A DNA stretch of 18,210 bases from contig NZ_CAJTUJ010000029.1 in the NCBI RefSeq assembly GCF_910579375.1, positions 1-18,210 on the forward strand, in the 5' to 3' direction. Numbering within the stretch: the stretch's first letter is position 1; each line of letters starts with the position of its first letter. The notes below the pieces were generated by a model, which worked only from the letters and a program-made list of their open reading frames with translations, searched no databases and was not told where the DNA came from. The stretch is from an uncultured Rikenella sp. (GTDB lineage: Bacteria > Bacteroidota > Bacteroidia > Bacteroidales > Rikenellaceae). Below are positions 7,650 to 14,510 of this stretch, in pieces. Both the position numbers and the translations under genes were made by a program.

Positions 7650-9098
7650 TTACTTGGTTTCGGGTTGCTCTTTGGCCAACTCTTTGACCTGTCGGGTGGC
7701 GATCTTGGGATTGGCGATGACGTTGCATCCGTTGACGCATCCCCCTTCGCAGGCCATCACTTCGACCATATTGCCCGGACAATTCTTGGCATATCCTCGC
7801 ATTTCGCGAATGGTCTGTTTGTCGATGCCGTTGATGACGATCGGCCGGATCTGTTCGCGCTCCTTTGCGGACAGGGCTCCCGCCACCGCGCTTATCACCC
7901 CTTCGCTCGCCGCATAGCCGCGGCTGCTGGCCAGAATTTCGCCGTCCAATGCGGTTTTGCTGTCGGCGAAGGTGTCGACGCCCATCGCTACGAGCATCGT
8001 GCCGAGCTCTTCGAAACTCAGCATCAGGTCGACGTTCGGATCGGCGTAGGCCTCTTTCCGCTTGGCCACGCACGGCCCGATAAAGACCAGCGTGGCATCC
8101 GGATACTGCTTCCGGGCAATCTCTGCGGTGTAGTACATCGGGCTCCGGGTGTGCGAAACGTAGGGCACGATCTCCGGCATGTGTTTGTGCGCCAGCATGT
8201 AATACGACGGACAGCACGAGGTGGTCATAAAGTCCTGGTCGCCGTCCAGCACCTTTTCGGCCAACTCGGCCGCTTCATTGGCTGTTGTCACATCGGCCCC
8301 TTTGGCCACTTCGATCACGTTGTCGAACCCCAGTTTCCGAATGGCGCCGATGATGTTGGCGAGCGAGGTCTTGAATTGTCCCGCCACGGCCGGGGCGACG
8401 AGCGCCACGGTCGGTTTCTCCGACTGAAAAGATTTGAAGAGTTCGATCAGGTGGGACTTTTCGACTACGGCTCCGAACGGACAGGCGGAGAGGCAGCGTC
8501 CGCAATAGATACATTTCGCCGGGTCGATATGTTCTTTGCCGTGTTCGTCTTTGCTGATGGCTCCCACGGGGCAAGACTCCTCGCACGGCACGGGAATGTA
8601 GACGATGGCGTGGAACGGGCAGTTTTTCATGCACTGGCCGCAATTGACGCATCGGGTCGGATCGATATGCGCCTGTCCGTTGGCGAAATGGATGGCTCCT
8701 TTGTTGCAGTTGACTTCGCAGGGCCGGGCCACGCAGCCCCGGCACATGTTGGTGACGACGTAGTTGACTTTCACGCATGCCGAGCAGGCGTCGGTCATCA
8801 CGGTCAGCGGATTCTCGGATATCTCTTTCCGGTCGAACGCGCGCCGGACGTATTCGGCGAGCGGGGTCATCTCGTCTTCCTCTTCTTCGATGCCGAAGCC
8901 GAGTATCCCCATGGCGCGGTATTTCAGGATGGCGCGGTCTTTGTAAATGCAGCAACGGGAGACCTCTTCGTACCCTTTCGGCCTCATTTCGTAGGGGATG
9001 CGGTCAATCTCTTCCTCCAGTCTGCCGGCGTGGAGCAGTTTGACGATACGCGTGAGGAGTTCGCGCCGCAGGATCATGGTGTTGTTGGTGACGGCCAT
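7650..9098 (-). CDS. [FeFe] hydrogenase, monomeric, ferredoxin-domain containing (group B-like)
   Basis: This 482-residue cytosolic iron-sulfur protein should catalyse reversible H2 formation with ferredoxin-type electron transfer. The N-terminal 110 residues include RRELLTRIVKLL and Cys49/Cys50 but no domain I can name. Residues 119-131 hold a CxxCx4Cx3C cluster, 150-160 and 196-206 are two classic CxxCxxCx3CP ferredoxin motifs, and Cys172/Cys176 lie between. The H-cluster domain follows: TSCCPSY (Cys295/296), GPCVAK (Cys343) and EVMACEGGCVNG (Cys450/454). The L3 motif continues GCNV instead of the GGGQ of group A enzymes, which fits the less-studied group B; a sensory or non-H2 role cannot be excluded. 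The HydEFG maturases it needs are not in the window. The ATG at 9098 opens on MAVTNNTMILRREL; the second Met, eight codons in, is possible. It heads the unit with FprA, Tag and the thioesterase. Confidence 0.9.
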   Translation of the reverse strand: MAVTNNTMILRRELLTRIVKLLHAGRLEEEIDRIPYEMRPKGYEEVSRCCIYKDRAILKYRAMGILGFGIEEEEDEMTPLAEYVRRAFDRKEISENPLTVMTDACSACVKVNYVVTNMCRGCVARPCEVNCNKGAIHFANGQAHIDPTRCVNCGQCMKNCPFHAIVYIPVPCEESCPVGAISKDEHGKEHIDPAKCIYCGRCLSACPFGAVVEKSHLIELFKSFQSEKPTVALVAPAVAGQFKTSLANIIGAIRKLGFDNVIEVAKGADVTTANEAAELAEKVLDGDQDFMTTSCCPSYYMLAHKHMPEIVPYVSHTRSPMYYTAEIARKQYPDATLVFIGPCVAKRKEAYADPNVDLMLSFEELGTMLVAMGVDTFADSKTALDGEILASSRGYAASEGVISAVAGALSAKEREQIRPIVINGIDKQTIREMRGYAKNCPGNMVEVMACEGGCVNGCNVIANPKIATRQVKELAKEQPETK

Positions 9099-9149
9099 AG
9101 CGAAAGGGTTGTCCGTAGGTCGGTAATGGATCGGATTTTTGTTTGTCGT

Positions 9150-9157
9150 CAAAGATA
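9150..9157 (-). promoter_or_regulatory. -7 box (TATCTTTG) for the hydrogenase operon
   Basis: TATCTTTG on the minus strand matches TAnnTTTG and lies 51 bases before the hydrogenase start codon. No TTTG is found at the -33 position, which may mean weak or activator-dependent transcription. The box is 69 bases from the nearer orphan cassette stop. Confidence 0.5.
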
Positions 9158-9220
9158 ATACTTTCCGGCGGAAATTTCGGCATTTGGCGGGTTGTCGGTT
9201 TTCCTGCGTCGGGTTAGGTG

Positions 9221-9257
9221 CTCCGTTTATTCCGAGAGGCAACGCAACGGAAGACCG
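9221..9257. repeat. 37-nt repeat, copy 1 (end of fragment B)
   Basis: This copy differs from the one at 9416-9452 at two positions only, while the sequence between the copies is strongly diverged. On the minus strand it encodes the conserved PLRCLSE end, the stop codon and six bases beyond. Identity running past the stop codon suggests more than protein-level constraint. Confidence 0.7.
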
Positions 9258-9421
9258 AAGCCACGAGCATTTGCATCGTTGAGAACGAGCCACGTCACAC
9301 CGAAGCCTAAGTTTATGCCATTGGTATCGCTGACCGAAGCGGACCAACTGGCACTGCCGCTGCCGACGAGCTCCAGCATGCCCGTATCCCGATGGCGATA
9401 GCCCGGGGCGGTTTTCTCTGT
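9227..9421 (-). pseudogene. Orphan C-terminal domain fragment B (FISUMP-like tail, no start)
   Basis: Read on the minus strand in one frame, this 65-codon stretch directly follows the stop of fragment A and encodes TEKTAPGYRHRDTG, then a middle with SASWSASVSDTNGINLGFGV, and ends ARGFGLPLRCLSE before TAA. The pattern (APGYR opening, a central W-S segment, an NLGF strand and a GFxLRCLSE end) is the C-terminal end of the Fibrobacter-paralogous-like surface protein domain common in Bacteroidales. There is no start codon in a sensible place and no promoter box nearby. It is either a gene remnant or a silent donor cassette. The frame is the same as that of fragment A, four codons shorter between APG and the stop. 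Confidence 0.6.
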
Positions 9422-9452
9422 TTATTCCGAGAGGCAACGCAACGGAAAACCG
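9416..9452. repeat. 37-nt repeat, copy 2 (end of fragment A)
   Basis: This is the second copy, 195 bases from the first, an exact multiple of three. It is framed by a 9-bp inverted repeat, GCGGTTTTC at 9408-9416 and GAAAACCGC at 9445-9453. A similar pair with one mismatch (CGGTTTTC at 9196-9203, GAAGACCG at 9250-9257) brackets copy 1. Confidence 0.7.
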
Positions 9453-9631
9453 CAGGCGCGGTGGTGCGCGGTGCTGGGATTGAGGTACGCCACGCCGAAG
9501 CCCATATATAAGCTCCGGTAGTGGTTTCCCGAATCAACAGACGTGAACGACCAGTTGTACCCGTCGTTGCTGACGCCCCACAACGCGCCTTCGCCGTAGC
9601 CGCGACTGCCCGGGGCGGGGATTAAGACGTC
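9422..9631 (-). pseudogene. Orphan C-terminal domain fragment A (FISUMP-like tail, no start)
   Basis: This 70-codon open stretch on the minus strand starts right after an in-frame TAA (9634-9632) and reads DVLIPAPGSRGYGEGALWG, then SNDGYNWSFTSVDSGN, LYMGFGVAYLNPS and ends ACGFPLRCLSE before TAA. It has the form of the last 65 or so residues of Bacteroidales surface proteins of the Fibrobacter-paralogous-like type, where the real protein would have a long N-terminal part. That part is missing: upstream lies the terminator of the CDGSH gene. Conserved features shared with fragment B are APGxR, a W-S pair, MGFGV/LGFGV and PLRCLSE. It seems untranscribed from its own promoter. It could be a pseudogene or a recombination cassette. 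Confidence 0.6.
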
Positions 9632-9635
9632 TTAA
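9622..9635. repeat. 14-bp perfect palindrome TTAAGACGTCTTAA
   Basis: A perfect palindrome sits exactly at the upstream edge of orphan fragment A, between it and the terminator of the CDGSH gene. It contains the in-frame stop that bounds the fragment. It might be a protein-binding or recombination site, or chance. Confidence 0.5.
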
Positions 9636-9669
9636 CGGGTTTCGAAAACAAAATAATAGGAAATAAAAA

Positions 9670-9700
9670 AGGCTTTCGGTGAGGTTATTTCCGAAAGCCT
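9670..9700 (-). terminator. Terminator overlapping the end of the CDGSH gene
   Basis: Arms AGGCTTTCGG (9670-9679) and CCGAAAGCCT (9691-9700) form a 10-bp stem with an 11-base loop. On the minus strand the stem is followed by TTTTTTATTT. The stop codon of the CDGSH gene (9687-9685) lies inside the loop, so the 5' arm encodes its last residues. This separates the gene from the orphan fragments downstream. Confidence 0.8.
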
Positions 9701-10212
9701 GATTCGATGTGCGATCCGTCGCAGAAAGGTTGGTTTTCCGACCGGCCGCATCGACAAAAAACAGTTCGTCTGTTCAATCCCCTCTCCCCGATCTCCTTTC
9801 CCGTCCAGTCGATGATCCGGAAATTGCCGGAAATGGTCAGCGGCTGTCCTTCCCGAAACAGAACGGTGGTCTCTCCTGCCGAAACAGGGGGCGCTCCGCC
9901 GATTTTTTGTTCCGCGGCAGGCGCAGAAAACAGACGCCCTAAATGCGCCGTGTCGAACAGCTTGTGCGAATGTTTCTTTCCTGCTATCGTTCGTTCCGGA
10001 TCGTTCCAAAAGAAGGTCAGTGCCTGACTCGGACACCGTTCGACGATGTTGATAATCTCTTCGGTTTCGGCTGCGCTCAGGTCGATCCACGGCCGCCGCA
10101 CCGGATCGAACACCCGACGCAACGACCGGAAGCACACCCCTGCATGGATGCACTCGGCCGGTTGCCATACGACGGTGATCGTCCCGTTGCTGTATTTGCG
10201 ATTGTTATTCAT
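9685..10212 (-). CDS. Iron-sulfur protein: Fer4_19 mono-cluster domain plus CDGSH domain
   Basis: This 175-residue protein joins two small metal domains. Residues about 10-70 match the divergent 4Fe-4S mono-cluster family (YjdI-like, Fer4_19): Cys21 and Cys27 in CIHAGVCFRSLRRVFDP, then RPWIDL and Cys60 in ERCPSQAL. Residues about 120-172 form a CDGSH (mitoNEET-like) domain with Cys153, Cys155, Cys164 and His168 in CRCGRSENQPFCDGSH, the 3Cys-1His ligand set for a labile 2Fe-2S cluster. Electron or cluster transfer in the cytosol is the likely role, but no substrate is known. The ATG at 10212 is preferred because the frame upstream is the reverse-frame shadow of the preceding gene; it overlaps that gene's end by eight bases, suggesting coupling. 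Confidence 0.9.
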   Translation of the reverse strand: MNNNRKYSNGTITVVWQPAECIHAGVCFRSLRRVFDPVRRPWIDLSAAETEEIINIVERCPSQALTFFWNDPERTIAGKKHSHKLFDTAHLGRLFSAPAAEQKIGGAPPVSAGETTVLFREGQPLTISGNFRIIDWTGKEIGERGLNRRTVFCRCGRSENQPFCDGSHIESGFRK

Positions 10213-10522
10213 CGTCTTCGTCCGACGTATCGGCGATCTGTTCGGCACCCGATATTTCGTCGTTGTCGTCTTCGTAATAATCTTTTTCGAGTTCCTCTTC
10301 CGGTTTGGAGTCGATCTTGACATCGACTTTCACCAGGTAGCTGATCTCGTCGGTTTCGAACGGAACGACGTAGAAAAAGTCGCCGCTCGGCTTGTCTATG
10401 CGGATCAATGCCTCGCCGTATCCGTGCGGATAGGTCGCTTTGAAAGCCTCCAATTGATCGGAGCCGAGGTTCGCATAGCTGATAATCACGCGTTTTTTCG
10501 CGTTTCCCGCTTTGGTAGCCAT
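10205..10522 (-). CDS. Conserved hypothetical protein with acidic tail
   Basis: This 105-residue soluble protein starts with a basic segment (MATKAGNAKKRVIISYANL), has a middle with GYGEALIRIDKPSGDFFYVVPF and ISYLVKVDVKID, and ends in a strongly acidic, probably disordered tail (about 73-105, rich in Asp and Glu). It resembles a small conserved Bacteroidota family of unknown function that I have no reliable name for. The ATG at 10522 is preferred to the upstream in-frame ATG at 10576, since the extra 18 residues look non-conserved and cover the likely promoter region. It overlaps the iron-sulfur gene by eight bases, so the two are probably made together. A weak -7 box (TATACTTG, 10570-10563) lies upstream. 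Confidence 0.8.
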   Translation of the reverse strand: MATKAGNAKKRVIISYANLGSDQLEAFKATYPHGYGEALIRIDKPSGDFFYVVPFETDEISYLVKVDVKIDSKPEEELEKDYYEDDNDEISGAEQIADTSDEDDE

Positions 10523-10629
10523 AGTGTTTCGCAGGTAGTCTCTGGTCGTTGGAAATTTTCTGCAAGTATAAAACAAAAATTAAAACCGCAGAATAGTCCG
10601 GTTGTTTTTCTTTCGTCGTGCGATTGTTA

Positions 10630-10637
10630 TATCTTTG
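10630..10637 (+). promoter_or_regulatory. -7 box (TATCTTTG) for ligA
   Basis: TATCTTTG matches the Bacteroidota -7 consensus and lies 43 bases before the ligA ATG. At the 19-base distance the -33 position reads TTTC, one base off TTTG. It falls within the upstream in-frame extension of ligA, which supports the start at 10681. Confidence 0.55.
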
Positions 10638-10680
10638 GAAGCCGCTTGGGGCGGTTGCACGAAACCGTTTTTCTCTACCT

Positions 10681-12711
10681 ATGAACAATACGAAGCAAAA
10701 AATAGACCATTTGCGTCGGGTGCTCGACCGGCTGAACTATGATTATTATGTACGGAATGCGCCGGCGGCCGAAGACCGCGAGTACGACCGGATGATGGCC
10801 GAACTGGCCGCTCTGGAGGCTGCGCACCCGGAGTTCGCCGACCCCAATTCGCCGACGCATCGCGTGGGGAGCGACCTGACCCGGGAGTTCCAGCAGGTGG
10901 CCCACCGATATCCGATGTTGTCGCTGGCCAACACCTACTCCGAGGAGGAGGTGCGCGACTTCATCGCGCGGGTCGACAGGGAGACCGCGGTGCCGACGGC
11001 ATACTGTTGCGAACTGAAGTTCGACGGGACGGCGATTTCGCTGACGTATGAAAACGGGCGGTTCGTGCGGGCCGTGACGCGGGGCGACGGGACGCAGGGC
11101 GACGATGTGTCGGCCAACGTGCGGACGATCCGCAGCATCCCGATGTCGTTGCAGGGCGGCGGATGGCCGGCGTATATGGAGGTGCGGGGCGAGATTTATA
11201 TGCCCCACGAGAGTTTCGAGCGGCTCAATGCCGAGCGGGCCGATATCGGTGAGGAGCCGTTCGCCAATCCGCGAAACGCGGCCGCCGGAACGCTCAAACA
11301 ACAGAACTCGGCCGTCGTGGCGAAGCGGGGGCTCGATGCCGTGCTCTATGCCGTACAGGCGGACGCGCCGGTGGCGGCGTCGCATTACGAAACGTTGCAA
11401 AAGTTGCGGGAGTGGGGCTTCAAGACCTCTTCGGCAGTGCAGTTGTGCCGGTCGGCGGAGGAGATTATGGCCTACATCCGGCATTGGGACAAGGCCCGGC
11501 ACGAGCTGCCTTACGAGACGGACGGGGCGGTGATCAAGGTGGACAGCACCCGGTTGCAGCGCGACCTGGGGGCGACGGCCAAGGCGCCGCGGTGGGCGGT
11601 GGCTTATAAGTTCAAGGCGGAGCAGGCGGTGACGCGGCTCGTGTCGGTCGATTTTCAGGTCGGACGGACGGGAGCCATTACGCCGGTGGCCAATCTGGAG
11701 CCGGTGCGGCTGGCCGGGACGACGGTTCGGCGGGCGTCGCTGCACAATGCCGAGCAGATCGAACTGCTGGATATCCGGGTGGGCGATGCGGTGCGGGTCG
11801 AAAAGGGGGGCGAGATCATTCCGAAGATCGTCGGGGTCGATCTGGCGCAGCGGCCGGCGGAGAGCGTGCCGTTCCGGTATATTACGCACTGTCCGGAGTG
11901 CGGGACGCCGCTGGTCAGGGAGGAGGACGAGGCGAAACACTATTGTCCGAACGCCACGGGATGTCCGCCGCAGATCGTGGGGCGGATCGTACACTACATT
12001 TCGCGCAAGGCGATGAATATCGAGGGGCTGGGAGACGAGACGGTGCAGCTCTTGTACAACAACGGACTGCTGGGCGATATCGCCAACCTGTACGACCTGG
12101 AGGTCGAGCATCTGGTGCCGCTGGAGCGCCTGGGGCGGAAGTCGGCGGAAAATATCGTCGGAAATATCGCCGGATCGGTCGAGGTGCCTTATGCCCGGGT
12201 GTTGTTCGCTATCGGAATCCGGTATGTGGGCGAGACGACGGCCCGGAAGCTGGCGGCGGCGATCCCTTCGATCAACGCCCTGATGACCGCTTCGCGCGAG
12301 GAGCTGCTGGAGGTGGAGGAGGTCGGGGGAAAGATCGCGGACAGCATTCTCGCCTACTTCGCCGACCGGCGGAATGTAGAGATGATCGACCGGTTGCGGC
12401 GGGCTGGGGTGCAGTTGCAGGCGGTGGAGCGGGCCAGACTGTCGGAGGCGCTGGCCGGGAAGAAGATCGTGATTTCCGGAACGTTCGACCTCCATTCGCG
12501 ACCGGAACTGAAGGAGTTGATCGAGCTGCACGGGGGGACGAATCAGAGCAGCGTGTCGAAGGCGACCGACTATTTGCTGGCCGGTTCGGGCATCGGGCCG
12601 AAAAAGCTGGAGACGGCGACGAAGCTCGGGGTGCGGATTATTTCGGAGGAGGAGTTTATGGAGATGATCGGAGGAGAGATGTTAAAAATTCAACAAACGA
12701 CGCTCTTTTAG
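10681..12711 (+). CDS. ligA: NAD-dependent DNA ligase
   Basis: This 676-residue enzyme seals nicks in DNA during replication and repair, using NAD+. All LigA domains are present: the N-terminal Ia domain with the NYDYYVRNAP segment, the adenylation domain with Lys113 in ELKFDGTAIS (the adenylated KxDG lysine; KFDG rather than the more usual KIDG), an OB fold with KVDST and VGRTGAITPVA, a zinc finger with Cys404, Cys407, Cys422 and Cys428, helix-hairpin-helix repeats (about 440-585), and a BRCT domain near 592-670 (GKKIVISGTFDLHSRPELKELI). The start at 10681 is chosen because the domain begins there and a promoter box lies just upstream. It seems to be transcribed alone or with dapA downstream, which has its own -7 box. 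Confidence 0.97.
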   Translation: MNNTKQKIDHLRRVLDRLNYDYYVRNAPAAEDREYDRMMAELAALEAAHPEFADPNSPTHRVGSDLTREFQQVAHRYPMLSLANTYSEEEVRDFIARVDRETAVPTAYCCELKFDGTAISLTYENGRFVRAVTRGDGTQGDDVSANVRTIRSIPMSLQGGGWPAYMEVRGEIYMPHESFERLNAERADIGEEPFANPRNAAAGTLKQQNSAVVAKRGLDAVLYAVQADAPVAASHYETLQKLREWGFKTSSAVQLCRSAEEIMAYIRHWDKARHELPYETDGAVIKVDSTRLQRDLGATAKAPRWAVAYKFKAEQAVTRLVSVDFQVGRTGAITPVANLEPVRLAGTTVRRASLHNAEQIELLDIRVGDAVRVEKGGEIIPKIVGVDLAQRPAESVPFRYITHCPECGTPLVREEDEAKHYCPNATGCPPQIVGRIVHYISRKAMNIEGLGDETVQLLYNNGLLGDIANLYDLEVEHLVPLERLGRKSAENIVGNIAGSVEVPYARVLFAIGIRYVGETTARKLAAAIPSINALMTASREELLEVEEVGGKIADSILAYFADRRNVEMIDRLRRAGVQLQAVERARLSEALAGKKIVISGTFDLHSRPELKELIELHGGTNQSSVSKATDYLLAGSGIGPKKLETATKLGVRIISEEEFMEMIGGEMLKIQQTTLF

Positions 12712-12753
12712 TTGAAATTCCGGAAGCCGGGTGCAATCCCCGGGGAATAAGCG

Positions 12754-12761
12754 TAACTTTG
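12754..12761 (+). promoter_or_regulatory. -7 box (TAACTTTG) for dapA
   Basis: TAACTTTG fits TAnnTTTG and lies 28 bases before the dapA ATG in the 78-base gap after ligA. No -33 TTTG is seen. A palindrome TCCCCGGGGA (12737-12746) sits just upstream of the box, where an operator could lie. Confidence 0.55.
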
Positions 12762-12789
12762 CCGTATTACCATTTTTTTCAGAAATATC

Positions 12790-13677
12790 ATGTCACTTCA
12801 ATTGAAAGGCGTAGGCGTCGCACTGGTGACGCCGTTTACCGAAGGCGGAGCGGTCGATTTTCCGGCACTGACAGCGTTGATCGAACATGTGACGACGGGC
12901 GGGGTCGATTATTTGGTGGTGCTGGGAACGACGGGCGAACCGGCCACGATGACGGCGGAGGAGCGGCACCGTGTCGTGCGGCACTGTGTGGCTCACAATC
13001 CGGGCAATTTGCCGATCGTGGTGGGGATCGGGGGGAATAACACGGCGGAGGTGATCCGGACGATGCAGACGTTCGACCTGGAGGGGGTGAGCGCGATTCT
13101 TTCCGTGACACCTTACTACAACAAACCGAATCAGGCAGGGCTGTATGCCCATTTCAGCGCGATTCTGGAGGCGGCGCCGCTGCCGGTCATCTTGTATAAC
13201 GTGCCGGGCCGGACGGGGGTCAATATGACGGCAGAAACTACCTTGAAGCTGGCGCATGCTTTTCCGGGGCGGGCGATTGCCGTCAAGGAGGCGTCGGGGA
13301 ACCTGTCGCAGGCGGCTTATATCCTGCGCGATCGGCCGGAGGGCTTTTTCGTCCTTTCGGGCGACGACAACCTGGCGATGGCGCTGGTGGCTATGGGAGG
13401 CGACGGGGTGATTTCGGTGGCGGCGAATGTCTTTCCAGATACCTTCTCGTGCATGATCCATGCGACGATGGTGGGAAATATCGCGGATGCGGCGCCGCTG
13501 AACCTGACGTTGCACGAGGTGACCGATTTGCTCTTTGCCGAAGGGAATCCGGTGGGGGCCAAGGGGGCTTTGGCGATCAAAGGGCTGATGGGAAATAACT
13601 TGCGGTTGCCGCTCGTGCCGGCGAGCGAGGGGCTGTTGGCGAAAATCAAGGCCCAGATCGACCGGTACGGATTGTAG
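12790..13677 (+). CDS. dapA: 4-hydroxy-tetrahydrodipicolinate synthase
   Basis: This 295-residue TIM-barrel enzyme condenses pyruvate with aspartate semialdehyde, the first committed step to diaminopimelate and lysine. The active site is complete: Thr47/Thr48 in LGTTGEPAT, Tyr109/Tyr110 in TPYYNKPNQAGLY, Tyr136 and Arg141 in ILYNVPGRTG, and the Schiff-base Lys166 in AVKEASGNL. The length is normal for the family. The start follows a promoter box at a usual distance. The DUF4919 gene begins 26 bases after the stop and lpdA follows that, so dapA may head a run of co-transcribed genes with no clear pathway link. Role in cell wall synthesis follows from the family. Confidence 0.97.
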   Translation: MSLQLKGVGVALVTPFTEGGAVDFPALTALIEHVTTGGVDYLVVLGTTGEPATMTAEERHRVVRHCVAHNPGNLPIVVGIGGNNTAEVIRTMQTFDLEGVSAILSVTPYYNKPNQAGLYAHFSAILEAAPLPVILYNVPGRTGVNMTAETTLKLAHAFPGRAIAVKEASGNLSQAAYILRDRPEGFFVLSGDDNLAMALVAMGGDGVISVAANVFPDTFSCMIHATMVGNIADAAPLNLTLHEVTDLLFAEGNPVGAKGALAIKGLMGNNLRLPLVPASEGLLAKIKAQIDRYGL

Positions 13678-13703
13678 GGGATTTTTCTTAAGAGAAAAGA
13701 GGT

Positions 13704-14495
13704 ATGCGAAAATTCTGGGCAGGGCTCTTGTTGTTCGTTTTCGGGACGGCGGAGGCGCAGCAGGCGGACACGATAGGGGTTGCGGCGCTGGACTATCGGC
13801 GGATTGTGGCCGAGACGGCGGATATCGCTTCGCCGTACTACTATCCGCGGCTCTTCGGACGGTACGAACGGGGCGATACGACGCTGACGGTCGAGGATTT
13901 CCGATACCTCTATTACGGCTACTCGGAACAGACGGGCTACAAACCGTTGCTGAGTTCGCCGTATGCGGACAGCCTGGAGCAGGCGTTCGGCAAGAAGACG
14001 CGCCTGGAGGCGGAGGACTATCGGTGTATCGTGGGTTTTGCGCGCGAAATTCTGCGTGAGGAGCCTTTCAGTATGCGGGATCTGAACGTTCTGGCTTTCG
14101 CCTACCGGATGCTGGACGAGCCGGAGCGCGCGGCGGCGCAGATGTTCAAGATCCGAGGCATTCTGGAGGCGATCCGGTCGACGGGGACGGGGCTGCGCGA
14201 GGAGTCGCCGTGGTATGTGATCTATATGCGCGATGCGCAGGATGTGCTGAACCTGATCGGAGCCCGGTTCACGAAGCTCATTATTTTGACGCGGAACGTG
14301 GAGTACGCGCCGGTCTACAACATGCCGGACGACGGGAGCCGTCCCGGGCGGAAAGACAAGGGATACTATTTCGACTACAGCGAGGTGTACAGGCGGCGGC
14401 CGGACTATCTGGACGAGGTGCCGAAGCGCAAACGCAAGTTCGAGATCAATCCGCTCTACAATCCGCGGTCGAAACAGAATATTTTACCGAAATAA
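13704..14495 (+). CDS. Exported DUF4919 family protein
   Basis: This 263-residue protein has a signal peptide (MRKFWAGLLLFVFGTAEAQ, cut probably after AEA) and should lie in the periplasm or on the outer membrane. The mature part matches my recollection of DUF4919, a Bacteroidota family of unknown function: an N-terminal LDYRRIVAETADIASPYYYPRLFGRY segment, then LTVEDFRYLYYGYSEQTGYKPL, a helical middle that looks like a tetratricopeptide-type fold (about 105-165), and a C-terminal region with KDKGYYFDYSEVYRRRP. The tail is basic (PKRKRKFEINPLYNP). It starts 26 bases after dapA, with a purine-rich AAGAGAAAAGAGG just ahead of the ATG, and ends 15 bases before lpdA. No function can be assigned. 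Confidence 0.82.
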   Translation: MRKFWAGLLLFVFGTAEAQQADTIGVAALDYRRIVAETADIASPYYYPRLFGRYERGDTTLTVEDFRYLYYGYSEQTGYKPLLSSPYADSLEQAFGKKTRLEAEDYRCIVGFAREILREEPFSMRDLNVLAFAYRMLDEPERAAAQMFKIRGILEAIRSTGTGLREESPWYVIYMRDAQDVLNLIGARFTKLIILTRNVEYAPVYNMPDDGSRPGRKDKGYYFDYSEVYRRRPDYLDEVPKRKRKFEINPLYNPRSKQNILPK

Positions 14496-14510
14496 TACAT
14501 ACGGAACAGC

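Noticed and set aside
9099..9437. Upstream in-frame extension of the hydrogenase
   Set aside because: It runs through the orphan cassettes in the wrong frame and across the -7 box; the conserved start lies at 9098.
9227..9631. Template/variable repeat pair of a diversity-generating retroelement
   Set aside because: The two fragments differ all along and not chiefly at adenines, and no reverse transcriptase gene is present in the window.
9632..10168. 178-codon minus-strand frame overlapping the iron-sulfur gene
   Set aside because: It is a frame-shifted reading of the Fer4_19-CDGSH gene, which has all its ligand residues in the other frame.
10675..12531. 618-codon minus-strand frame opposite ligA
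   Set aside because: It has Arg/His/Leu-rich composition and lies opposite a full-length, fully conserved LigA.
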